DNA of 64,000 nt from Streptomyces hyaluromycini (GTDB lineage Bacteria > Actinomycetota > Actinomycetes > Streptomycetales > Streptomycetaceae): the NCBI RefSeq assembly GCF_002217755.1, contig NZ_BCFL01000031.1, positions 1-64,000 of the forward strand, read 5' to 3'. The position numbers and the translations under genes are program-made. Position 1 is the first letter of the stretch. Each line of letters begins with the position of its first letter. The notes beneath the pieces are model-generated. The model ran no database searches, was not told where the DNA came from, and saw nothing but the letters and a program-made list of their open reading frames with translations. This document shows positions 8,355 through 16,349 of this stretch, piece after piece.

Positions 8355-9992
8355 GTGGTTTTCGAGCGCTACAGCTACGATGCCCGCCGCGTGGTGGTCG
8401 AGGCGAAACACGAAGCACAGCGCCGCAACTGGGCGGAGATCCTTCCCGCGCACCTGCTCTACGCCATCATCGACGACACCCATGGGCTGGCAGGACGCCT
8501 ACTGGCCATGTCCAGCTCCCCGCGGATCCGCGGGGAGCTGGACAGCGGCGTGCTCCCGGCACGCACCGGAGCCCCCCGCGACGAGCACGTCCCCTTCGCC
8601 GCCTCGACCAGGCAGGTCATCGAGGCCACCACGGCTGCGGCGGATGAGTTGCGGCACGCAAATATCTCCTCTCTCCACCTGCTGCTGGGCCTGCTGCAGG
8701 ACACCGGAGTGGTCGGCGAACTGCTCGCCCGCCACGGCATCGCCCGCGAGCAGGTACTGCGCGGGTTCATGCTCGTCGGCGAAGTCCTCCGGGACTTGCC
8801 CCTGCACAGTTCGGTGACCCAGGCCCTGAGAGCCGCCGCCCCCACAGGGCCGCCGGTCGGCACCCGCGAACTGCTGGTTGCTCTTATGCGCGCCGACAAC
8901 GCTGGGGAGTGGCACCGCATCTGGCTGCATTGCGGCAACGACGAGGCCGTCGCCGCAATGCCTTTCCAGGACCCGGAGCAGGGCCCGGGCGGGGCAGCCG
9001 CCGGGCTGTGGGAGTCGATCCCGCTCACCAGCGCCTGCGTCACCGCGTTGGAGGTCGCCGCACGCCTCGCCAAGCGGTACGACATGTGGCCGCTGCCGCC
9101 TGGACTGCTGGCGCTCGGTCTGGTCGCCGACGACACCTGCGGAGCGTCCCGTGCACTCGGCCAGGGATTGGGCCGCCTCGAATTGATCGACTTACTGCAA
9201 CGCGCGATCCTCGGCACCACTCTGAGCGGACTGCGCACCGCCCTCCCCCAGATACTTGACGAGGTGAACCGCGAAAGGGCCGATGTGCCCCGCGAGGACG
9301 AGCAGCCACAAAGCCCCGCGCCCACCCCGCCGGCTCCACCAGGCCCCGCGGCAGTGCCGACAGGCACGCCGGGTGGACCTGTGTCGGCATGGTTTCCGGC
9401 ATGCCCGCGCCACCAGACTGGTGACATGGTCCGCCTGGTCTCCAGCGTCTACGACGAAGGAACCGCCCGGACGGAATCGTTCGGCCCAGTAGCCGGTTCT
9501 GCCGGCGGCCACGTCTTCATCGGTGCCGCCAGACAGGTGGGGGGTATCCAGACGGCGCTGGCGAAGAGGCTGAGTCCGCGTCCAACACTGCAGCCGTCAC
9601 CCGGTGTGCCCGTTCTGATGGCCTGCCTGATCGGCATCGTCGGGGGCATCATCGCTGCAGGTTTGTACGCGTCAGGTTCATCGACAGAGCATCCGAGCGC
9701 GACCCGGGCCGCTGCCCTCGGTTTCCTGGCGGTCATGGCGATCCCCGTCGTGGCGCTGCTCGCCGTGGCCAGCAAGATCGGATCGCGTCTTGCACGCGTT
9801 GAGAGCGGCATGGCCACGGCGATGCCTATGTGGCTGGCGGCCTGGTACTGCGGACGGTGTGACGGCGTGTTCTTCCCGCCGGGCGAATATCCCGAAGGGG
9901 TTATCCCGGACACGCTCATGCCGACGGCCGTTTTTCAGCAAGCGGTCTGGAGGGCCGGCGGTTTCACGTCTGAGGGGGATCCGGTCAAGTAG
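8355..9992 (+). CDS. Clp-N repeat protein with two transmembrane helices and Cys-rich C-terminal segment
   Basis: From the GTG at 8355 (gaggggg ribosome site 6 bases upstream) the 545-residue protein has Clp N-terminal-type four-helix repeats: FERYSYDARRVVVEAKHEAQ, ending AHLLYAIIDD (about 3-45); PFAASTRQVIEATTAAADEL through HLLLGLLQDTG (about 75-130); and two more degenerate repeats to about residue 300. There is no ATPase or protease domain. A Pro-rich linker (about 310-340) leads to a CPRH segment, two hydrophobic helices (about 415-435 and 450-475) and a YCGRCDGVFFPPG motif resembling half a zinc ribbon. Known Clp-N modules bind client or adaptor peptides, so a membrane-tethered substrate binder is plausible (inference). 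A TTA codon at 9192-9194 implies dependence on the bldA leucyl-tRNA. The gene sits alone between two IS630 copies. Confidence 0.7.
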   Translation: MVFERYSYDARRVVVEAKHEAQRRNWAEILPAHLLYAIIDDTHGLAGRLLAMSSSPRIRGELDSGVLPARTGAPRDEHVPFAASTRQVIEATTAAADELRHANISSLHLLLGLLQDTGVVGELLARHGIAREQVLRGFMLVGEVLRDLPLHSSVTQALRAAAPTGPPVGTRELLVALMRADNAGEWHRIWLHCGNDEAVAAMPFQDPEQGPGGAAAGLWESIPLTSACVTALEVAARLAKRYDMWPLPPGLLALGLVADDTCGASRALGQGLGRLELIDLLQRAILGTTLSGLRTALPQILDEVNRERADVPREDEQPQSPAPTPPAPPGPAAVPTGTPGGPVSAWFPACPRHQTGDMVRLVSSVYDEGTARTESFGPVAGSAGGHVFIGAARQVGGIQTALAKRLSPRPTLQPSPGVPVLMACLIGIVGGIIAAGLYASGSSTEHPSATRAAALGFLAVMAIPVVALLAVASKIGSRLARVESGMATAMPMWLAAWYCGRCDGVFFPPGEYPEGVIPDTLMPTAVFQQAVWRAGGFTSEGDPVK

Positions 9993-10013
9993 GACACGGA
10001 CTCAGCTTGATTA

Positions 10014-10833
10014 CTGACTTCGGTCCGTCAGGGTGATGCTGGGTCGTCGAGGGCCAGGCCGGTGTCCGCTATGAAGCCATCGAGGGTGGCGGACCGGTAC
10101 TGAAGTCGTGTGAGCAGGTTGCGGACGAGGACCTCAAGCCGGTCGAGGGCGACCACGGCGAGGTTGGCCAGGCTGCGCTTGACGTGTGCCCATACCCACT
10201 CGACGGGATTGAGGTCCGGCGAGTAGGCGGGCAGTAGGAACACCATCAGCCAGGTCCGTTCGGCAATCAGCTCGCGTACGGCGTGGGAGACAGTGGTGTC
10301 GAGCCGGTCCCAGACCAGCACGATCGGCGCCTTGACGAGTTGGGGGACGCCGTCGATCAGCGCGATGAAGTCCCGCTCGCCCATGCTGCGGCGTCTGTCT
10401 TTTCCTGCTCGGTGGGTGCGCAGGCGATGCACAGCCGGGTCCGCGAGCCGGGCCGCACGGCGATCAGCCCGGCCACGGACAGGCGTCCCGAGCTCGTCGA
10501 TGTGTGCAGCCAGCTTCTCCAGACAGCGCGGGGACAGACGGCATCGCGACCCGCTCGGGCCACGTGACACCAGCGCCTGCACGCCGCCTTCCCGCCGCAA
10601 CTGGTGCCACTGATAAGCCGACTTCGAGCTCACCCGCAGACACCGTGCCACCTCCGGCGGCCTGACCTTCTGCTCGAACAACTCAGCCGCCTGCATCCGT
10701 ACGGTCTCCCGGCGCTGACGTCCTGCAGGAGTCAGCCCGCCCCCATCTGCATACCTCACACACCACGGATACAGCCGCCACACCGGCCCTATCAGGAACT
10801 TCTACAGAGTTCGCCCTGACGAGCCGAAGTCAG
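10014..10833 (-). mobile_element. IS630-family insertion sequence, copy B, internally deleted
   Basis: The ends ctgacttcggtccgtcaggg (10014-10033) and the matching complement (10814-10833) differ at two of 20 positions, and both flanks are TA (10012-10013 and 10834-10835). The 820-bp copy is about 350 bp shorter than copy A and lies in the opposite orientation. The deleted segment falls within its transposase. Confidence 0.85.
10028..10783 (-). pseudogene. IS630-family transposase with internal deletion and frame change
   Basis: The N-terminal helix-turn-helix is readable (PEVARCLRVSSKSAYQWHQL), as is the C-terminal DDE half: IVLVWDRLDTTVS (Asp), DLNPVEWVWAHVKRSLANL (Glu). The middle is wrong. 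After EKLAAHIDELG the frame reads GTPVRGRADRRAARLADPAV, while the expected SVAGLIAVRPGSRTRL lies in another frame. The region with the first catalytic Asp (equivalent to FEDEAG in copy A) is absent. The product cannot be catalytic, although the ends might still be mobilised by a related transposase. Confidence 0.8.
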
Positions 10834-10949
10834 TAATGCCCATGTCTCACGGCTTGACTTCTCCATTGGGAAGTCACTGCGGTTTCGAGACTCCGCCGAC
10901 ATACTCATTTCGCGCGCCCGCGTGATCGCAAATGCGCTGAACTTCGCTG

Positions 10950-11132
10950 TTAGTGGTGAAGAAGCCTCAGCCCGGCGCGCGCCAGCATGATCCGATGCTC
11001 GCGGCAGGCTTCCTCAACCTCGTCGGACCTGATGGATCCTCCTGGCTCTGCAATGTACTGAACGCCGTGACGGTGGGCCTGGTCGACGTTGTCGCGAAAC
11101 AGCAAGGCGCTATCGGGTGCGAGAGCTGGGCT
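10950..11132 (-). pseudogene. AICAR transformylase (PurH-type) C-terminal remnant
   Basis: The minus strand reads DSALLFRDNVDQAHRHGVQY, continues IAEPGGSIRSDEVEEACREH and ends ARAGLRLLHH with TAA at 10950-10952. This is the characteristic C-terminus of the PurH/AICAR formyltransferase fold (FRDNVDQA, EPGGSIRSDEV, TGLRLFHH). Upstream the similarity stops at about 11132, so only about 60 of several hundred residues remain. A complete purH presumably exists elsewhere; this piece is likely left from a duplicated or IS-broken paralogue. Confidence 0.7.
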
Positions 11133-11337
11133 GTCCCGTAAGCCGTGCTTCAGCTGGCCGTGACAGGGCGCAGGTGGAGAAGTCGGTGGCAGGCTGACCG
11201 CCGGTAAGGGACGATCACGACGTGCACGGCCCTTCTCTTGCCGGACGCGTCCAAACGCGTCGAGTGGCGTGGTGCCGTGTTGGCGTCGGATCGATGCTCG
11301 GCCTGGCGCTTTCCATGTAGGGCCGGAGGGGACGCGT

Positions 11338-11754
11338 GTGTCGCTCGCTCTTGAAGATCGCTTGGCCATCACCGAACTGGTCTCGTTGCACGGTCATCTC
11401 GTTGACGACGGAAGCCTTGACCGGCTGGAGGAGTTGTTCACCGCCGATGTGGTCTACGACCTGACCGACTTCGGCCAGGAGCCGCTGTCCGGGGTGGCGG
11501 CCATCCGAGATGCGGCATGGGCGCTGGGGGCGGCCAACCCTGTCGCCCATCACGTCACCAACGTCGTCGTCACGGCATGGGCGGACGGCCGGGTGCAGGT
11601 CCGTTCCAAGGGGCTGGGTATCAAGGCGGACGGCTCCTGCGGTTCCGTCTCCTACGACGACACCGTCGTGCGTACCGCTGACGGCTGGAGGATCAGCCAT
11701 CGCAGGGTCTCGCCACGCCGGACTCCCTTGGGCGGGATGACAAAGCCCGGCTGA
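11338..11754 (+). CDS. SnoaL-like / NTF2-fold protein
   Basis: A 138-residue product from the GTG at 11338 with the NTF2-fold pattern: LEDRLAITELVSLHGHLVDD (N-terminal helices), LEELFTADVVYDLTDFG (first strand), HHVTNVVVTAWADG and RTADGWRISHRRVSPRR (final strands). Members are small cyclases, isomerases or hydratases, or have no known activity. It starts after a non-coding gap and ends where IS5 debris begins on the other strand, so it has no operon partner. Confidence 0.72.
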   Translation: MSLALEDRLAITELVSLHGHLVDDGSLDRLEELFTADVVYDLTDFGQEPLSGVAAIRDAAWALGAANPVAHHVTNVVVTAWADGRVQVRSKGLGIKADGSCGSVSYDDTVVRTADGWRISHRRVSPRRTPLGGMTKPG

Positions 11755-11755
11755 C

Positions 11756-12546
11756 CAGGCGCGTCCCACCTGGTCCCGGCCGGTGAGGACGACATTGTGC
11801 TGGCGGGCGATACCGAGCAGGGCACGGTGGACACCGTCGTCCTTCAGGCGGCAGTCGTGAAGGATCTTCCAGGTCTTCATGGGGGCGAAAACGTGCTCGA
11901 CACGGGCTCGGACCTTGTGGTGGGAGGCATTGTGCTCCTCCTTCAACGCGGGAAGTGCGTCCTGCCCACGCTCGCGGCGGTGCGGGATGACCCGGTCCGT
12001 GCCCCGGTATCCACCGTCGGCGATGACAACGGCCTTACCGATAGTGGCCTTGGCTCCGGACAGTTCCCATGCCTTGCAGTCGTTGCGGTTGCCCGGCAGG
12101 GGCCGGCCGACGGCGACGACGAGTCGAGTGTCGGCGTCGATGACGACCTGATGGTTGGTGGAGTACCGATAATTCTTCGACTGCTCGGCGACCGCGTGGT
12201 CGCGGGTGGGGACCAGGGTGCCGTCCACGATCGGGACGGTCTCCTCGCGGAACCGTTTGCGCTGCCGCAGGGCGAGTAACGGCACGAGATGACCGATGAT
12301 CCGGGCGGCAGCCGACTTGGACACACCGAACAGTGGGCCGAGCTGTCGCAGCGTCAGGTTCGTCCGCCACTATGCGGTGACCAGCAGGACCCGATCGTGC
12401 AGCGGCAGGCTCCACGGCCGAGCCTTGCAGGACGAGTCCGCGCCTTCGCGCCGCAGGGCGGTGACCAGCTTGCCGAACTGCCGCGGGCTCAGCCCGGCGA
12501 ACGGGGCTGTCCAGGACGGCTCCGACGCCGTGATCACACCAGACAC
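11756..12546 (-). pseudogene. IS5-family (DDE_Tnp_4-like) transposase with amber codon and lost 3' end
   Basis: From a GTG near 12546 the frame reads SEPSWTAPFAGLSPRQFGKL and RPWSLPLHDRVLLVTA, then a TAG at 12370-12372 where relatives have Tyr (VTAYWRTNLTLRQL). Beyond it follow LFGVSKSAAARIIG, TVPIVDGTLVPTRDHAVAEQ (Asp), VVIADGGYRG (Asp) and KVRARVEHVFAPMKTWKIL (Glu). After RQHNVVLTG the normal stop is missing and the frame runs into the antisense of the SnoaL-like gene, so the right end is truncated. Both lesions make it inactive. Confidence 0.75.
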
Positions 12547-13268
12547 CACAAGATCGTCTCACCCGCGAACAGCCGCGCGGAACAGCCCTTGAATGGCGGA
12601 GGTGGGGGGTGGAGCACGGCAAAACATCTCCAGTCCCGAGCTGGCTGCCGGGGCCTGTCCGACCCACCCCCCATGGCCGCGAGTCCCTCACGATCTCCGT
12701 CCGGCCCATCACGCCGCACCGTATCCCGGAGCACTGACAACACTGGCGGCACGCAGGCGAGTGCTACGGAGTACCGCCATGGCAGTCGGCTGCAGCAGCC
12801 GAGTGGACCGGGAGAACGCGCCCGCCTCGTTTGAAGAGTTGTTCGGAATCCGTCTGGGGCACGGGACTCGTGTGGCGCGTAGTGGCGAGTCCACCGCCCC
12901 GCGGGGGCGTGTGGCCCGGCAGGTCGTCCGTCGTCGAATACGTGTGAGGAAATCAGGACTGGGTTGGATGCTTCGCCCTCTGCCATAGCGGATCAGACGG
13001 GCGGAGAAAATGTGCAACGGATGTGCAAGCGGTTCTCGGTCGGCGTGCTGCCCCGCAGGTCAGATGAGGTATGCGGAAGCGTGTGGACTGTCCCGGCAAG
13101 ACAACTCGTTTGTTCGGGTGACATCCTGGGCTTGACCTGCACTGCTGCTGACCTGGGCGGATGTTCTGGCGGCATGTCAGTAGTTCCCGCGAGTTCCCTC
13201 GATTTCCCGGGATTTCCCGCGGAAATGTGCACTGGTTGTGCACTGGGCGCGGGGTCGGGGAGGGTCGG
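12547..13268. other. About 720 bp without a recognisable gene
   Basis: Several overlapping open frames occur on both strands, but none has a convincing ribosome site plus family motif. The sequence lies between the IS5 relic and the truncated ABC ATPase and is probably decayed DNA. The stretch at 13190-13260 contains short repeats (gatttcccg, tgtgcac) with no clear role. Confidence 0.5.
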
Positions 13269-13736
13269 GTGACCAGGATCCCGGCGCTGACCGCCCGGCA
13301 GAACGTGGAGTTGCCGCTGCGGCTGGCCGGGCGGGAGATCGACGCGGCGGTGATCGACCGGGTCCTTGCCGAGGTGGGCCTCGCCGAGCGCGGCGGGCAC
13401 CGGCCCGCCGAGCTCTCCGGCGGTCAGCAGCAGCGGGTCGCCATCGCCCGTGCCCTGGTGACCAGGCCGAAGGTGATCTTCGCTGACGAGCCGACCGGCG
13501 CGCTGGACTCACGCACCGCGCGTGACGTCCTGGCGCTGCTGCGCGGAGTGGTGGAGGAGCACGGGCAGACGGTGGTCATGGTGACGCACGACCCGGTGGC
13601 CGCCTCGTACGCGCAGCGCGTGGTCTTCCTCGCCGACGGTCGGCGGACCGGTGAACTGGCCGAGCCGACGGCCGAGTCCGTTGCCCTGCGGATGGCCCGG
13701 CTGGAGCCCGGTGGGAGCGAGACGAAGCCGCGCTGA
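13269..13736 (+). pseudogene. ABC transporter ATP-binding subunit, 5'-truncated (no Walker A)
   Basis: The readable protein starts RIPALTARQNVELPLRLAGR, which corresponds to the region just after the Q-loop in MacB/LolD-type ATPases. It contains the signature ELSGGQQQRVAIARAL, Walker B with D-loop (VIFADEPTGALDS) and the H-loop (VVMVTHDP). Walker A and the Q-loop are absent, and upstream DNA shows no trace of them. A GTG at 13269 could start translation, but the product of about 155 residues could not bind ATP normally. The TGA stop overlaps a CTG that opens the permease frame, the usual coupling of such pairs. Confidence 0.8.
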
Positions 13737-16207
13737 AGATCGCCGCAGCCACCCTGCGCCACCGTCTGACGGGCTTCGTGGGCGCCTTCGTCGCCCTCGC
13801 ACTTGGTACGACGATGATCGGCATGATGCTGCTGACCCTTGCGGCGACCTTCGGGACGCCGCACCCGGGGCCGCAGCGCTTCAAGGACGCCTCGGCCGTG
13901 GTGGCGCCCCGGGGATTCGACGGGACTCCGATGGAGGCGCCCGCGGTCCTCCCCGCGGACCTCGTCGCGAAGGTGACCGCGGCGGGGCGCGCCACGCCCG
14001 ACCGCAGCTTCCCCGCTCGGCTCGCCACCGGCCCCTCGGACGCCACCGGCCACCCCTGGTCGTCGGCCCGCTACGCGGGCTACCGCCTGGTGGCCGGGCG
14101 CGCGCCCGCCGCCGCGGACGAGGTCGTGGTGAGCGGTGGCTCCGAGGCGCTGATCGGCCATCAGGCCGAGGTGGCGACGCGCGACGGCGTGCGCCGCTAC
14201 CGGGTGGTGGGCGTCACCGGCGCGCTCTGGTTCGAGCATGCGGTCTTCTTCAGCGACGCGGAGGCGGCGCGGCTGTCCCCGGGTATCAACGCCCTCGTCA
14301 CCGACCAGGACGCGGGCAGGCTCGCCTCGCTCGTGGGCGGCCGGGCCGTGGTCCTCACCGGCGGCGACCTGACCCGGATCGACCCCGACGACACCGGCGG
14401 ATCCGCGGAGTTGGCCAACGCCCAGGCCATGGCGGGCAGCACGACCGGACTCGCCGTGTGCGTCGCGGTGTTCGTCGTCGCCGCGGCCTTCGCCTTCGCC
14501 GCCGAGCAGCGTCGCCGGGAACTGGCGCTGCTGCGGTTGGTGGGCGCCGCGCCCCGGCAGGTGCGGCGCATGGTGCTCGGCGAGGCCCTGCTGATCGGCC
14601 TGGCCGCGGCGGTCACCGGATGCGTGCTCGCCCCGCTCGGGACCGTACCGCTGCGCTCCTGGATGCTCGACCACGATGTGGCTCCGTCGTGGTTCACCAT
14701 CCCGTTCGACGTCGTGCCGCTGCTGATCTCCTTCGTCATCGGCGTGGCCGCGGCCCTGGCCGGCTCGGCAGCGACCCTGCTGCGTGTGTCGCTGATCCGG
14801 CCCGTCGAGGTGCTGCGCGAGAGCGCGGTGGAACGCCGCGGCATGACGCCGATCCGCTGGCTGCTCGGGGTCGGCATGCTGGTGGGCGCGGTCGTCGCGG
14901 GCATCGAGATCGCCCGGACCACGCCGTACCTCGCGGCCACCGTACGCAAGTACGAGGCGGTGCCGGTTCTCTACGTCGGCGCGGTCACCCTGCTCTCCCC
15001 GATCCTGCTGCGTCCGGTCACCGGGCTGCTGATCGGTCCGCTGCGCGGCTCGGCCAAGGCCGGCCCGCTGCTGGTGCGCGAGAACATCCTGACCTCCCGG
15101 CGCCGTACTGCCGCCACCGTGGCGCCGATCGTGGTGGCCGTCGGCCTCGTCGGCCTCGTCGGCCTCGTCGGCACGCTGCTGACCGTGCAGAAGTCCGGCG
15201 ACGCCGCAGCGCTCGCCCGGCAGCGGCAGGAGATCCACGCGGCGGCCGTGGTGGTGCCCGGTGGCGACCTGGGGATCGACGCGAGGACACTGGCCCGGCT
15301 CCAGGCCCTGCCCGGCATCCGGATCACCCCCGTGGCCGCCATGAACGTCCGGATCGGTACGGCCCACGGCGAGCAGATCGACTCGCTGAGCACGAACGCG
15401 GTGCCCACGAAGGCGATGGGCGACACCGTCCGGCCGCCGCTGCTCTCAGGCTCTCTCGCCTCGCTGCACGAGAATTTCCTGGTCATCGACGAGCACGCGG
15501 CCGAATCCGACGACCTGTCGGTGGGTATGCACGTTGTCGCTCTGCTGCCGAGCGGCGGCCGAGTCCCGACTGTCATCGCCGCTGTCGTCGCGCGCGGCCT
15601 GCGCGGGGACGACACATACGTCTCCTCCTCGCTGGCCGACGGCCTGGCGACCAGTCAGGTCTACGTCCAGTCCGCGGCGGGCGCCGGCAAGGAGCTCGAC
15701 GCACGGCAGACGGCCGCGGTGAACCGGGCGCTGGCGGACTCCGGCGCCCACGTCATGACGTATGACGCCTACCTCAAGGCCCAGAGTTCGCATGCCGCGC
15801 GGCAGACGCACAACGCCGCAGTGGTGATTCTGGGAATCGCGCTGACCTACGCGCTGATCGGGGTCGCCAACACGCTGATCATGGCGACAGCCGGACGGCG
15901 GCGTGAGTTCGCGTTCCTCGGGCTCGCCGGCACCGTACGCGGACAGATCGTCAAGGTCGCCGCGGCTGAGGCCGCCGTGGCGGTCGTCGTCGGCACCGTG
16001 CTCGCCGCCGTGGCGACCGTGTTGGCCGCAGTGACCCAGCACGCCTCGCTCAGCAGGCTCGTGACGGCGGCGCCGGCGGTGATCCCGTGGACACAGATCT
16101 GGGGCACCGTCGCGACCTGCGCCCTCGTCGCGCCGGCCACCGCATCGGCCGCGACGTGGAGTGCGACCCGCGGGCGTGCGATCGAGGCCGTAGGCATCCG
16201 TGAATAG
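13733..16207 (+). CDS. FtsX/MacB-type ABC transporter permease
   Basis: About 824 residues with two FtsX-type units: a helix near the N-terminus (GFVGAFVALALGTTMIGMML), a large extracytoplasmic domain, three helices including the FtsX core (RRRELALLRLVGAAPRQVRR), then a repeat of the pattern and a last core (RRREFAFLGLAGTVRGQIVK). Such permeases work with a LolD/MacB-like ATPase in efflux of peptides, lipids or antibiotics. The frame is open from a CTG at 13733 that overlaps the ATPase stop; the first conventional codon is the GTG at 13778, so the true start is uncertain. The partner ATPase is truncated, so this permease may be orphaned or borrow another ATPase. Confidence 0.85.
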   Translation: MKIAAATLRHRLTGFVGAFVALALGTTMIGMMLLTLAATFGTPHPGPQRFKDASAVVAPRGFDGTPMEAPAVLPADLVAKVTAAGRATPDRSFPARLATGPSDATGHPWSSARYAGYRLVAGRAPAAADEVVVSGGSEALIGHQAEVATRDGVRRYRVVGVTGALWFEHAVFFSDAEAARLSPGINALVTDQDAGRLASLVGGRAVVLTGGDLTRIDPDDTGGSAELANAQAMAGSTTGLAVCVAVFVVAAAFAFAAEQRRRELALLRLVGAAPRQVRRMVLGEALLIGLAAAVTGCVLAPLGTVPLRSWMLDHDVAPSWFTIPFDVVPLLISFVIGVAAALAGSAATLLRVSLIRPVEVLRESAVERRGMTPIRWLLGVGMLVGAVVAGIEIARTTPYLAATVRKYEAVPVLYVGAVTLLSPILLRPVTGLLIGPLRGSAKAGPLLVRENILTSRRRTAATVAPIVVAVGLVGLVGLVGTLLTVQKSGDAAALARQRQEIHAAAVVVPGGDLGIDARTLARLQALPGIRITPVAAMNVRIGTAHGEQIDSLSTNAVPTKAMGDTVRPPLLSGSLASLHENFLVIDEHAAESDDLSVGMHVVALLPSGGRVPTVIAAVVARGLRGDDTYVSSSLADGLATSQVYVQSAAGAGKELDARQTAAVNRALADSGAHVMTYDAYLKAQSSHAARQTHNAAVVILGIALTYALIGVANTLIMATAGRRREFAFLGLAGTVRGQIVKVAAAEAAVAVVVGTVLAAVATVLAAVTQHASLSRLVTAAPAVIPWTQIWGTVATCALVAPATASAATWSATRGRAIEAVGIRE
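15143..15169. repeat. Three 9-bp in-frame repeats in the permease
   Basis: The unit ggcctcgtc occurs three times in tandem and encodes Gly-Leu-Val repeats inside a predicted transmembrane helix. Repeat number could vary by slippage without breaking the frame. Confidence 0.8.
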
Positions 16208-16349
16208 CGCACCCTCGGAATACTGCCCCTCCACCGGTTGGCCTTCGAGTACGTTCAGGGCCGCAGCCATCACACTGGGCCGCAGCTGCGGGCCGCGTCT
16301 GCAAGCGGTCCGCAGCCGTTCGGCTGTGCGATCGGCGGGAGGGGCCGGC

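Noticed and set aside
13424..15367. 647-codon open frame on the minus strand
   Set aside because: Antisense to the ABC ATPase fragment and permease; His/Asp/Gln-rich sequence typical of GC-rich shadows.
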